NCBI GenBank assembly: GCA_038206985.1 | Contig: JBBRAH010000014.1 | Location: 1 to 64,000, forward strand | DNA: 64,000 nucleotides | Source of the DNA: CAXMST01 sp038206985 | GTDB taxonomy: Bacteria; Actinomycetota; Thermoleophilia; Solirubrobacterales; 70-9 | Direction of reading: 5' to 3' | Shown: one piece after another, positions 28,859 to 37,749 of the stretch | Numbering within the stretch: the first letter of the stretch is position 1 | How the letters are laid out: every line of letters starts with the position of its first letter | Made by a program: the position numbers and the translations under genes | Notes under the pieces: model-generated | Database searches by the model: none | Told to the model about the DNA's origin: nothing | The model's input: only the letters and a program-made list of their open reading frames with translations

Positions 28859-31051
28859 CTACGGAGTGGCAGACTCGGAGGCGCGCAGCTTGGCCCGCTC
28901 GATCAGCGTGTTCTGCACCGAGAACGCCTCCTCGCCCGCGGCTGGGCCGCGCGGCGTCCACTCCCCTGCCGGGTCGAGCAGCCAGGCTCCCGTCGTGTCC
29001 TTCATCGAGATCCCCAGCAGGTCGAGCATCTCGGCCTTGATCGCCTCGTCCACCACCGGGATGATCAGCTCGACCCGGTTGTAGAGGTTGCGCGGCATCA
29101 GGTCGGCAGAGCCCGTGTAGACGGTTGTCTCGCCCGGGCGCTCGAAGGCGTAGATCCGCGAGTGCTCCAGAAAGCGGCCCAGCACCGAGACCACCGAGAT
29201 GTTCTCCGAGACCCCGGGGACGCCCGGCCGCAGCGCGCAGATGCCGCGGACGTTGAGTTGTACCTCGACCCCGGCCTGCGAGGCGCGGTACAGCGCCCGG
29301 ATCGTGGGTGGATCGAGCAGCGAGTTCATCTTCATCCGGATGCGGGCCGGACTCTTCGGGCTGTGCGAGGAGATCGTCTTCTCGATCTCCTCCAGCAGAC
29401 CCGTGCTCAGGTTGTGCGGTGCGATCAATGCCTTGCGGTAACGCTTGGGCCGCGCGTAGCCGGTCAGGTAGTTGAACATCTCGGCGATGTCCGAGCAGAT
29501 ATCGGGGTCGGTCGTGAAGATGCCCAGGTCCGTGTAAAGGCGCGCCGTCTTGGCGTTGTAGTTTCCGGTCCCGATGTGAGCGTAGTGACGCACCCCGTCG
29601 CCCTCGCGGCGGGCGATCAGCGCGCACTTGGCGTGCGTCTTCAGCGCCGGAATCCCGTAGACGACGTGTACGCCCGACTGCTCCAGGCTCTTGGCCCAGG
29701 TGATGTTTGCCTGCTCGTCGAAGCGGGCCTTCAGCTCCACCATGCAGACCGCCTGCTTGCCACGCTCGGCGGCGTCGATCAGCGAGCGAACGAGCGGCGA
29801 GTCGGCGCTCGTCCGGTACACGGTCTGCTTGATCGCAAGCACGTCGGGGTCCTCGGTGGCCTGATGGATGAACGCCTCGACCGAGGTCGAGAAGGTGTCG
29901 TAGGGATGGTGGACGAGCACGTCGCCCTCACGCATCGCGGCGAGGATGTCCGGCTGGGCCCCGTCCTCACCCTGGAGGCGGGGCTGGGTGATGCCGCTGA
30001 ACGGCTCGTCGCGCAACTCGGAGAAGCCGGGCACGGCGACGATGTCCCAGAGGTCGTCCATGCCGAGCACGCCCTCGATCTCGTAGACCTGCTTCTCATC
30101 GATCTTCAGCGAGCTGACCAGGCGCTCGCGGAGCCGCGGCTCCACGCCGCTGGAGATCTCCAGCCGCACCACCTCGCCAAAGCGGCGGCGGCGGATCTCG
30201 TCCTCGACCGCCTGACGCAGGTCGTCGGCCTCGTCGGAGACGTCGTAGTCGGTGTCACGCGTCACCCGGAAAAGGGCATGACCGGCGACCTCCATCCCCG
30301 GGAAGAGCGCATCGAGGTTGCGGGCGATCACCTCTTCCATCGCAACGAAGCTGATCCCGTCGGCGAGCGGCACGAAGCGGCGCAGCAGCTCCTTGGGCAC
30401 CTTGACCCGGGCGAGGATGTCGCCCTCCTGCTCGGGGTCGCGAAGGATCACCAGAAGGCTCAGGGACATGTTGGAGATGTAGGGGAACGGTCGCCCCATG
30501 CCGAGCACCAGCGGCGTCAGCGCCGGGAACACCTGCTTCTCGAAGAGATGGTCGAGCTCGCGCCGGTCCGTCTCGGAGGCCTCCTCGTAGGAGATGATCC
30601 GGATGCCGTACTCGGAGAGCGCCGGCCGCAGTTCGTCGTCGAAGCTGCGCTGCAGGCGGGCGCGCTGGGCGAGGACCATGGCACGGACGGCCTCGATCTG
30701 CTCCATGGGGCTGAGGCCGTCGGCACCGCGGGCATCGACGGCGGCCGCGACCTGATCGTGCAGCCCGGCAACGCGGACCATGAAGAACTCGTCCAGGTTG
30801 CTTTCGTAGATGGCGCAGAACTTGATCCGTTCCAACAGCGGCAGGTCCGGGTTCTCGACCAGCTGCAGGACGCGATCGTTGAAGTCCATCCAGGAGGTCT
30901 GGCGGTTGATGAAGTAGGCGGGGTCGTCGAGATCGATCTGCACGGAGGCGGAGGAGTCGGCTAAGGGTGCTTCGATCTCCCCGCCTGGCTCGTGGCCGTC
31001 GCCATTCGCGACGGCGGCCTCTCCAACGCTTGTGCCTTCAGCCTCGCTCAT
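28859..31051 (-). CDS. ppk1: polyphosphate kinase
   Basis: A 730-residue PPK1. It reversibly transfers the gamma-phosphate of ATP to a growing inorganic polyphosphate chain. All four family parts can be followed: the N-terminal DDPAYFINRQTSWMDFNDRVLQ, the head domain with CAIYESNLDEFFMVRVAG, and the catalytic core with HHPYDTFSTSVEAFI and VELKARFDEQANI. The autophosphorylated His lies in LKTHAKCALI. The C-terminus has GTGNYNAKTARLYTDLG and YTGSADLMPRNL. It belongs to the wider phosphate island, about 6 kb from the CHAD and ppx genes. Confidence 0.97.
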   Translation of the reverse strand: MSEAEGTSVGEAAVANGDGHEPGGEIEAPLADSSASVQIDLDDPAYFINRQTSWMDFNDRVLQLVENPDLPLLERIKFCAIYESNLDEFFMVRVAGLHDQVAAAVDARGADGLSPMEQIEAVRAMVLAQRARLQRSFDDELRPALSEYGIRIISYEEASETDRRELDHLFEKQVFPALTPLVLGMGRPFPYISNMSLSLLVILRDPEQEGDILARVKVPKELLRRFVPLADGISFVAMEEVIARNLDALFPGMEVAGHALFRVTRDTDYDVSDEADDLRQAVEDEIRRRRFGEVVRLEISSGVEPRLRERLVSSLKIDEKQVYEIEGVLGMDDLWDIVAVPGFSELRDEPFSGITQPRLQGEDGAQPDILAAMREGDVLVHHPYDTFSTSVEAFIHQATEDPDVLAIKQTVYRTSADSPLVRSLIDAAERGKQAVCMVELKARFDEQANITWAKSLEQSGVHVVYGIPALKTHAKCALIARREGDGVRHYAHIGTGNYNAKTARLYTDLGIFTTDPDICSDIAEMFNYLTGYARPKRYRKALIAPHNLSTGLLEEIEKTISSHSPKSPARIRMKMNSLLDPPTIRALYRASQAGVEVQLNVRGICALRPGVPGVSENISVVSVLGRFLEHSRIYAFERPGETTVYTGSADLMPRNLYNRVELIIPVVDEAIKAEMLDLLGISMKDTTGAWLLDPAGEWTPRGPAAGEEAFSVQNTLIERAKLRASESATP

Positions 31052-31147
31052 GCGCTACGCAGGTTAGCCCCCGGCGGGCCATTCACTTGTAGTCGAGCAG
31101 TGACCGCGCAGCCGCCTTCCCGGCCACGTGGTCGGTGGTGCGAGGGT

Positions 31148-33508
31148 TCAGGCGGCGCTGACGAGTGGCGTGGGGCCGGCCGGCGCACTCGGTGCCGGCG
31201 CCGGAGCGGGCCGGACCCGGGTGATCCCGAGCGCCCGGTCGTAACCGGCGGAGAGCTGCTCCATCGCGCCCAGCCAGGTCCGGGCCCGGGCCGAGGCGAG
31301 CCCGGCTGAGGCCAGCCGGCGCCGAAGCAACGGGGAGGCGGCCAGATCGAGGACCGCCTCGGCGAGCTGCCCGGCGCTGGGCCCGCGGAGCAAGCCGTCC
31401 TCTGCGTCGCTGATCAGGTCGCTCGGACCGCCGGCATCGACGGCGACCACCGGGAGGCCGCTGGCCTGGGCCTCGACGATCACCTGGCCGTAGGTGTCGG
31501 TCTCGCTCGCGAACAGGAACACGTCCGAGCTGGCGTAGGTCCGGGCCAGCTCACTGCCGTACTGCCAGCCGAGGAACGTCGCAGCATCGCCGAGCCGCTC
31601 CTTCATCGCCTCCTGCTCGGGGCCGCCGCCCGCCAGCAGCAGGTGCAGGCGGGGATCCTGATCGTGGGCGGCGAGGAAGCTCTCGACCAGCAGGTCGGCG
31701 CCCTTCTCCTTCGTCTGGCGGCCGGCGTAGAGCACCTTGATCTCGCCGGGGTAGCCATCGGGGTCCCGCAGGGCCGGGTCGAAGCGGCTCGTATCGACAC
31801 CGCGCGCCCAGCGGCCGATCCTCTCGGCGGTCACGCCCAGCTCCGCGAGCGATTCGTCGGAAGCCGAGCTCGGGCTCAGCACGACCTGGCACTGCGCGTA
31901 GAACAGGGCCATCGCCATGCGCATGCCGTTCGTGATCTGCTCGCTCCCGGAGCGCAACTGCGCGTAGGAGACGAGCTCGGTGTGGTGGGAGCCGAGCAGC
32001 GGGATGCCCGCGATCCGGGCAACCAGCGCGGCACCGATCCCGGCAGGGCCGGGCGAGGCCACGTGGATCAGCTCGTAGCGGCCCTCAGTCAGGGTCTCGA
32101 CCAGGCCGGGCAGGCTCGGCACGCCGACCCTGAGGCCCTCGTAGAAGGGCACATCGACCTCGGCGACCGCCGGCAGGCGCCGGTCGACGCCCGCGTCGGT
32201 GCCGATCACGTCGACCTCGTAGCCGGGAACGCCGATCTCGCGCAGGCGCTCGATCGTGTGCGAGACGCCGTGCATCGAACCGATCGCGTCGACCACGAGT
32301 GCGACGCGCCTGGGCCCCCCGTCACCGCGGCTCGAGAGCTTCTGCTTCTCGCCCGCGAGGAAAGTGGTCGCCGGCGTGTAGGGCACGACCGGGACGATCG
32401 CGGCGAACACCTCGCCGAGAACACCGAGCAGTCCCTCACCGCCTTGGTCCGCCGCTTCGAGCGCATGGGTGGTTGCGAGAGCGAGCTTCTGCTCGTGGGC
32501 GGCGCGTGCCCGCCGCGCGAGCTCTCCGTGGGTGAACTCGTCCGACTTCATCAGTTCGAGCAGCTCCCTGCCGGAGCCGATGCCGACGGAGCCGAGCCAG
32601 GAGCGCAGGAGCGCTTCGGCGTCGTCGGAGGTGAAGTCCTCCCCATCCTCGCCCGTGCGGTCGCTGCCCTCGCTGACGACGCGCTCGCTGAGCCGCAGGA
32701 CGGCATCGGGAGAGATGAGGTGGAGGGGCGCGGACTCCGCACCCGCCTCGGGTCCCTCGTCGGCGAGCAGGCTGCGGGTTGCAATCGCCAGAGCGGAGTG
32801 CGCCCACTTGGCGGCGCTGCCCTGGTCCCCGCAAGCCTCCGCGCGGCCGGCGCGGATATGGCCGAGAAGCTCTTCCGGCGTGGACGCGGCCGGGGTCCTG
32901 GTCCAGGTCCGGCCGATGTCCACACCGGCGTGATCATCGGAGCCCGCGACGCCGGTACCGCCGTGGGTCTCGATGTAGACCGCCGCCGGCATGTTCAGCT
33001 CGGGGGCGCGGGAGCCGTTGCGGATCTCCCAGACATCGAAGAGCCGGGCCAGGCGGCGCCGGTGGCGCGCGCTCAGCGGTGCTTCCACCGCGTAGAACGG
33101 ATGCGCCAGGGCACAGGCGATGTTGTTGGCGTGCAGGTACTCGGCACAGGCCTCGACGTCCTTGGCGTGGGCCTGTAGCCACTCGTGATCGACGGGCCGG
33201 ATGCCGTAACAGAGCACATGGACCGCCTGCGGCTCACCGCGGAACCAGGCGGTCAGCTCCTCCGAGATAAAGACGTCGTCGTAGTGGGCGATCTCGAGTG
33301 CCCCGTCGATGGTGTCGTGATCGGTGATCGTGACGAAGTCCATGCCGCGGCTCTTGGCCAGCTCGTAGACCTCCTCGGGCGGGGTCGCGCACTCGGGGAG
33401 CCCCGCGGAGCGCTGCACGCCGAGCTTGGAGACCTCGGACGCGGTGGAGTGGCAGTGGAGGTCGGCGCGTACGTCGGAGGTCGAACGGAACTTGTTGCTG
33501 GGAATCAT
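31148..33508 (-). CDS. PHP-domain / GT4 glycosyltransferase fusion protein (PHP first)
   Basis: A 786-residue two-domain protein. Residues about 10-235 form a PHP phosphoesterase domain with intact-looking metal motifs: DLHCHS (His18, His20), ITDHDTIDG, SEELTAW, HVLCYG, LAHPF and GSDDHAG. Residues about 390-760 form a GT-B glycosyltransferase of family 4, with GARGVDTSRFDP-like RWARGVDTSRFDP, YAGRQTKEKG, FASETDTYGQVIVEAQASGLPVVA; it resembles MgtA/PimB/SqdX-type lipid glycosyltransferases. The ATG at 33508 has a GAGGGG ribosome-binding site. A PHO-box-like repeat array lies 80 bp upstream. A plausible role is glycolipid or wall-glycan synthesis coupled to phosphate removal; the substrate is unknown. 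Confidence 0.9.
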   Translation of the reverse strand: MIPSNKFRSTSDVRADLHCHSTASEVSKLGVQRSAGLPECATPPEEVYELAKSRGMDFVTITDHDTIDGALEIAHYDDVFISEELTAWFRGEPQAVHVLCYGIRPVDHEWLQAHAKDVEACAEYLHANNIACALAHPFYAVEAPLSARHRRRLARLFDVWEIRNGSRAPELNMPAAVYIETHGGTGVAGSDDHAGVDIGRTWTRTPAASTPEELLGHIRAGRAEACGDQGSAAKWAHSALAIATRSLLADEGPEAGAESAPLHLISPDAVLRLSERVVSEGSDRTGEDGEDFTSDDAEALLRSWLGSVGIGSGRELLELMKSDEFTHGELARRARAAHEQKLALATTHALEAADQGGEGLLGVLGEVFAAIVPVVPYTPATTFLAGEKQKLSSRGDGGPRRVALVVDAIGSMHGVSHTIERLREIGVPGYEVDVIGTDAGVDRRLPAVAEVDVPFYEGLRVGVPSLPGLVETLTEGRYELIHVASPGPAGIGAALVARIAGIPLLGSHHTELVSYAQLRSGSEQITNGMRMAMALFYAQCQVVLSPSSASDESLAELGVTAERIGRWARGVDTSRFDPALRDPDGYPGEIKVLYAGRQTKEKGADLLVESFLAAHDQDPRLHLLLAGGGPEQEAMKERLGDAATFLGWQYGSELARTYASSDVFLFASETDTYGQVIVEAQASGLPVVAVDAGGPSDLISDAEDGLLRGPSAGQLAEAVLDLAASPLLRRRLASAGLASARARTWLGAMEQLSAGYDRALGITRVRPAPAPAPSAPAGPTPLVSAA

Positions 33509-33588
33509 CGCTGTCCCCTCTTCTGACCGGATGGCCATCGGGATTGATAGTTGTCGGCATCAGTGTGGGCCCGCAACGCAGCCCTCTG

Positions 33589-33632
33589 GTGAACGGTCGG
33601 GAAAGTTCCCGTGAAAGGAACGTGAACGGGAA
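33589..33632 (-). promoter_or_regulatory. PHO-box-like array of 11-nt repeats
   Basis: Four consecutive 11-nt units can be laid out. On the plus strand they begin GTGAAC (33589), GGAAAG (33600), GTGAAA (33611) and GTGAAC (33622). On the minus strand three read GTTCAC or TTTCAC, as in PhoP boxes of actinobacteria. The same DNA contains the direct repeat CGGGAAAGT(T/C)CCCG at 33598-33611 and 33627-33640. It sits between the divergent PHP-glycosyltransferase and GH31 genes. Regulator identity is inferred. Confidence 0.6.
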
Positions 33633-33712
33633 AGTCCCCGCAAAACGCCGAAATCCGGTGCTTCACAGGAAAGCAACGAGATCGCCCACCGGGGCTGCGA
33701 AGTTCCGTCGTC

Positions 33713-35968
33713 ATGGAGCCGCTCGCGATCCCGAAAGCATCCGCTGACGGTCCGGGGACGCAGGCGGCGGAGCTGCGGGTACTCGAGGATCGGCTCGCGA
33801 TCAAGCTCCCGGGCGGGGGGGAGATCAGCGACCTGCGGCTCTGGGTGCAGGACGGCACGGCCACCGACCAGCTGATCCAGCTCACCGAGGGCGTGATCGT
33901 CGAGGAGCAGCGCGAGGCGCGCGAGTCCGTCCGCATACCTGAGCGGCTCAGCCTCAGCGGTCCCCAGGTCGCGGCTGAGACGAATGCCGGTCGAGAGGTC
34001 AGCGTCGCGGTCGAGGCGCGCGGCCCCCGGCACCTGCTGATCACGCTGGCGGCCGATTCGCGCCCGCTGCGGCTCGGGGCGAGCTGGTCCCTGGAGCCGA
34101 GTGAGTATCTGACCGGCACCGGCTGCCGGCACGGTCTGCGCGTCGATCAGGTGGGCCGCACGATCCAGCTCGGGGCAGATCGTCGCTACACCGGACCCGA
34201 CTGCCCACCCGACATGCTCGAGGTCGGCGGTGTGCCGATGGGTGACTACGTACCGATCCCCTGGCTGCTGTCGAATCGCGGCTGGGCGGCCTGGCTGGAG
34301 TGCGAAGGACATGGGATCGAGCTCGACCTCGCCGCCGATGTCTCGATCTCCGCCCGCAGCGCATCCGGCCCCTTGCGCCTGCATCTGTTCTGCGATCCGA
34401 CTCCCGCTGCCCTGCTGCGCCGCTACTGCCGGATGACCGGCTTCCCTCAGGTCCTGCCGGAGTGGGGCTACGGACACTGGAAGAGCCGCGACGTCTACTC
34501 GCACGAGAGCGACGTGCTGGAGGACTACGAGGGCTACCTCGAGCACGAACTGCCGCTCGACGCCGTGGTGCTGGACTCCCCCTGGGAGACGCAGTACAAC
34601 ACCTGGGAGTTCAATCCCTGGCAGTTCCCCGACGCCGAGGGCCTGATCGCGCGGATGCGCGGCGAAGGGGTGCGCACCGTGGTTTGGTGCACGCCGTGGA
34701 TCAACATCGAGTCGGCCGACGGCCAGCGTCCCCCGGACCCGGGGTCGGAGCGCTCGCACCTGACGAAGGCGGCCAACTACGACGAGGCGGACGAGGCCGG
34801 CCACTACATCAAGCAGCCCGACGGGCAGAGCTATGTCGCCAGGTGGTGGATGGGTACCGGCTCGCCGATCGACTTCACGTCCCGGGCGGCGCGCGAGTGG
34901 TGGATCGGACAGGCGCGCAAGGCGCTGGCCCTCGGCGTCGAGGGGATCAAGGCCGACGACGGCGAGGGCTACTACTTCCCCGACGAGCTGCGCTTTGCGG
35001 ACGGGCGTGACGCCGCTGAGGCCGCCTGGGCGTACCCGCGGCTGTACCGCGAGACGATGCAGGCGGCCCTCGACGCCGAGCATCCGGAGACAGGGGTGCT
35101 GTTCGCGCGCAGTGGGGCCTCTGGCGCGCAGGGGCCGGGCCACGTGTGGGGCGGCGATCAGGTCTCCGACTTCTGGAGCCTGCAGGCGCTGCTCACCGCG
35201 ACGCTGACGGCCGCTGCGAGCGGCATCTCGAACTGGTCACACGACGTAGGTGGCTACCTGGGCAAGCTGCTCGTCGAGAAATGCCCGCCGGAGCTGTTCG
35301 TGCGCTGGGCGCAGTTCGGCTGTTTCACGCCGCTCATGCAGGCGCACGGCCGCTTCGAGCAGGAGGCCTGGCGTTACGGGCCCGAGGTGCTGGGGATCTT
35401 CCGCGAGAGCGTCTTGCTGCACGAGCGCCTCGTGCCCTACATCCTCGCTGCAGCGGATACCGCGGCCCGCACCGGGCTGCCGATCATCCGCCCGCTGCCC
35501 CTGGTGGACCCCGGCGACGAGTACGGATGGACGCTCAACGATTCCTACATGTTCGGGCCCTCCCTCTGGGTGGCTCCGGTCGTCGAGGAAGGCGCGGAGC
35601 GCCGCCGGGCGTACTTGCCGCGAGGCAGCTGGCTCGACTTCTGGACCGGCGCTCGGCTGGAGGGCGGCCGCGACGTTGTCGTCCCCGCTCCACTCGAGCG
35701 CATCCCTGTCTGGGTCAGGGCGGGTTCGATCCTGCCGACCCACCCGGCCGAGAGCGTCGCCTCCGGCCTCGGCGACGACGGGGTCGCCACCCGGCCGCTG
35801 GAGGCCACGCTCTGGGGACGGCCGCGGAGCGGGCAGACCAAGATCCGGCTCGCCGACGGCACCCGGATCGGCTGGCACCGCGGACGCTGGCGGCTGGAAC
35901 GCCCCGTGGGCGCCCCCGAGCGCCCGATCGAGTTCCGCTGTCGCTCGCTCGAGGGCAACGGGCACTGA
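33713..35968 (+). CDS. glycoside hydrolase family 31 (alpha-glucosidase/alpha-xylosidase)
   Basis: A 751-residue GH31 enzyme with an N-terminal beta-sandwich and a TIM barrel containing DAVVLDSPW. The nucleophile Asp415 is in GIKADDGEG (commonly KTDFGE) and the acid/base Asp482 in HVWGGDQVSDF. The barrel continues with ISNWSHDVGGY, and a C-terminal beta domain follows. It is probably an intracellular retaining alpha-glycosidase, since no signal peptide is seen. It is divergent from the PHP-glycosyltransferase and shares its promoter region, hinting that the pair handles a common glucan or glycolipid. Sugar specificity cannot be decided from sequence alone. Confidence 0.93.
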   Translation: MEPLAIPKASADGPGTQAAELRVLEDRLAIKLPGGGEISDLRLWVQDGTATDQLIQLTEGVIVEEQREARESVRIPERLSLSGPQVAAETNAGREVSVAVEARGPRHLLITLAADSRPLRLGASWSLEPSEYLTGTGCRHGLRVDQVGRTIQLGADRRYTGPDCPPDMLEVGGVPMGDYVPIPWLLSNRGWAAWLECEGHGIELDLAADVSISARSASGPLRLHLFCDPTPAALLRRYCRMTGFPQVLPEWGYGHWKSRDVYSHESDVLEDYEGYLEHELPLDAVVLDSPWETQYNTWEFNPWQFPDAEGLIARMRGEGVRTVVWCTPWINIESADGQRPPDPGSERSHLTKAANYDEADEAGHYIKQPDGQSYVARWWMGTGSPIDFTSRAAREWWIGQARKALALGVEGIKADDGEGYYFPDELRFADGRDAAEAAWAYPRLYRETMQAALDAEHPETGVLFARSGASGAQGPGHVWGGDQVSDFWSLQALLTATLTAAASGISNWSHDVGGYLGKLLVEKCPPELFVRWAQFGCFTPLMQAHGRFEQEAWRYGPEVLGIFRESVLLHERLVPYILAAADTAARTGLPIIRPLPLVDPGDEYGWTLNDSYMFGPSLWVAPVVEEGAERRRAYLPRGSWLDFWTGARLEGGRDVVVPAPLERIPVWVRAGSILPTHPAESVASGLGDDGVATRPLEATLWGRPRSGQTKIRLADGTRIGWHRGRWRLERPVGAPERPIEFRCRSLEGNGH

Positions 35969-35990
35969 CACCGGCTGATACAACCCTGCA

Positions 35991-36422
35991 ATGAGCGACC
36001 CCACCGAGCCGGCGCCCGAGGCCCCTGCTGAACGGAAGGTCCTGTTCGTCTGCGAGCACAACGGCGGTCGCAGCCAGATGGCCGCGGCCCTGCTCCACAA
36101 GGTCGGCGCCGGAGCGATCCCGGTCCGCTCGGCCGGGCCCGATCCGGCCGCTGCGGTCAACCCGGCGGCGGTTGAGGCGATGGCCGAGATCGGGGTCGAC
36201 CTCAGCGGGGCGGTCCCCAAGCAGTTGACGCCGGAGCTGCTGGAGGGCGCCGGCCTGGTGATCGACTGCGGCTGCGAGCAACCGCTCGCGGCGGTCGAAG
36301 GGCAGGAGCGCCGGCGCTGGGAGATCGGTGACCCGGCCGGGGAGTCGATCGAGGCGATCCGCCCGATCCGGGTCGAGATCGAGTCCGCGGTCGCCGCGCT
36401 GTTCAGCGAACTGCGGGCTTAG
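35991..36422 (+). CDS. low-molecular-weight protein-tyrosine-phosphatase / arsenate reductase-like
   Basis: A 143-residue LMW-PTP-fold protein. The P-loop is VLFVCEHNGGRSQMAA, with nucleophile Cys21 and Arg27 (C-x5-R), and the general acid is probably the Asp in WEIGDPAGES. ArsC proteins of this fold use extra Cys residues; one candidate pair is in VIDCGCEQPL. It could be an arsenate reductase or a protein phosphatase. The gene starts 22 bp after GH31 and is probably co-transcribed. Its presence in a phosphate-rich neighbourhood fits arsenate entering by phosphate transporters, but this is inference. Confidence 0.85.
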   Translation: MSDPTEPAPEAPAERKVLFVCEHNGGRSQMAAALLHKVGAGAIPVRSAGPDPAAAVNPAAVEAMAEIGVDLSGAVPKQLTPELLEGAGLVIDCGCEQPLAAVEGQERRRWEIGDPAGESIEAIRPIRVEIESAVAALFSELRA

Positions 36423-36440
36423 CCTCCGCGCCTGGCGCGC

Positions 36441-37154
36441 TCAGCGGCCGCTCCCACGCTGCTGGGCGGCCTGCTCCGCCTCGGCCAGCTCGGCTGCGGC
36501 CTGCGCCGCTCGCTCGGCCGCCTCACGCTTTTGACGCTCGGCATCCTCGAACAGTTGCCGTGCCCGGGCCGCGCGGGCCGCTGCCTCCCTGCGCAGCCGG
36601 GCGGCCTCGAGCTCGCGCCCGGTCGCCCGTTCCAGGGCCGTCCAGACGCCCATGTCCTTCTGCGCCTCCCAGAGCGAGAGAAACCGCTCGAAGAGCAGAT
36701 CGCGGCGCGCCAGCAGGTACACCTCGAGCACCTCCAACCCGCGGTAGGAGGTGCGGTGCGGGGAGCGCCCGGCGAGCTCGGGATCGAGATCGTCGGCGTC
36801 GGCCGCCGAGGTACGTACCGCGGCGGCGTCCTCGGCGCGCATCTCGCGCCGGTGCGCCCGGAGGCGGGGAAGCATCACGTCGCAGTCGTGCATCTCGCCG
36901 AGCAGGTCCTGCAGCTGCTTGGCCTGCTTGCGGGCCGTGGCCGCGGGACGGCCGAAGCAGAAGCCGGTTGCCTCGAGCACGTAGCGCAGCCGCTTGGCCG
37001 CGATCCGGGCATCGTGTTGAGCGGCGATCTCGTCCGGATTCAGGCCGGCCTCGGCAAGTGCCCGCAGCTCCTCCAACCGGACGCCGATGATCAGCGCGGC
37101 ATTCTCGGCCAGCGGCGTGGCCGGGTCGGTGCCCTTTACGCGCTTTGCCTTCAC
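36441..37154 (-). CDS. CHAD-domain protein, second half (split CHAD)
   Basis: A 237-residue protein. Residues about 1-150 form one four-helix half of a CHAD domain, with the basic motif QHDARIAAKRLRYVLE and QLQDLLGEMHDCDVMLPRL, which in single-chain CHAD proteins is the second half. The C-terminal 80 residues are a charged coiled coil rich in Ala, Arg and Glu. CHAD domains bind polyphosphate through these conserved His/Arg/Lys residues. The GTG start overlaps the stop of the upstream half-CHAD gene by 4 nt, so the two are translationally coupled and probably make a heterodimer. Confidence 0.85.
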   Translation of the reverse strand: MKAKRVKGTDPATPLAENAALIIGVRLEELRALAEAGLNPDEIAAQHDARIAAKRLRYVLEATGFCFGRPAATARKQAKQLQDLLGEMHDCDVMLPRLRAHRREMRAEDAAAVRTSAADADDLDPELAGRSPHRTSYRGLEVLEVYLLARRDLLFERFLSLWEAQKDMGVWTALERATGRELEAARLRREAAARAARARQLFEDAERQKREAAERAAQAAAELAEAEQAAQQRGSGR

Positions 37155-37696
37155 GAAGCGACCTCCCCGTTGTGCTCGCCGCTCGCCTCGGCGCCGCCGG
37201 CGAAATCGCCCGCTACGGCGTACTCCCTCGCGGCGGACGTGAGCTCGGAGACCGCCTCCCTGAGCGCGTCCAGCCTGGTCTGCTCAACGTATGGGGCCAG
37301 AGCCTCATTGGCCTCGTCCTGCTCGGTCTGAAAGCGCCTGATCAGAGAGCCGACGCCGGGTCTGTCGGGCGCCGGGATCGATTCCGCGAAGTGAGCCAGC
37401 GAATTGATCGCGACATCCCGGTCGCGGCGCTCGCCGAGCGCATCCGCGATCGCCTTGACCTCCTTGAGCACGGCCTTGTGACGGCCGCGGGGGAAACAGG
37501 GTGCGAAAACCTCGAGGGCTGCGCGCAACCGGCGGGTCGCGACGCGCATGTTGTGGACCCCCTCGATCTTCTCAGTGTCGAGAACGCCCTCGGCGTGCCC
37601 GAAGAGCTCGAGCGCCCGGGTCTCGACCACCACGGCTCCGGCCTCCGCGAATGGAGTGTGGGAATCGATCCCCTCGATCTTGCGCGCCTCAGCCAC
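37151..37696 (-). CDS. CHAD-domain protein, first half (split CHAD)
   Basis: A 181-residue protein containing the motif GVHNMRVATRRLRAALEVF and ADALGERRDRDVAI, typical of the first half of a CHAD polyphosphate-binding domain. Its N-terminus (KIEGIDSHTPFAEA) is similar to that of the next protein (RVKGTDPATPLAEN), so the halves look like an old internal duplication now encoded separately. The C-terminal 30 residues are Gly/Glu-rich and probably disordered. The Ppx/GppA gene is 53 bp upstream in the same direction, linking it to polyphosphate metabolism. Confidence 0.87.
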   Translation of the reverse strand: MAEARKIEGIDSHTPFAEAGAVVVETRALELFGHAEGVLDTEKIEGVHNMRVATRRLRAALEVFAPCFPRGRHKAVLKEVKAIADALGERRDRDVAINSLAHFAESIPAPDRPGVGSLIRRFQTEQDEANEALAPYVEQTRLDALREAVSELTSAAREYAVAGDFAGGAEASGEHNGEVAS

Positions 37697-37749
37697 CGCC
37701 GGGCGAGTCTATGACGAAAGCGCCTGCGGAGCCGGGCGGCGGCCCTGGC

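Noticed and set aside
28745..30964. Plus-strand open frame of about 740 codons opposite ppk1
   Set aside because: ppk1 on the minus strand has all family motifs; the antisense frame has none and no ribosome-binding site.
31643..33178. Plus-strand open frame of about 510 codons opposite the PHP-glycosyltransferase gene
   Set aside because: Shadow of a gene with intact PHP and GT4 motifs.
36531..37331. Plus-strand open frame across the CHAD genes
   Set aside because: Both minus-strand frames have conserved CHAD motifs and a typical 4-nt overlap; the plus-strand text has no recognisable domain.
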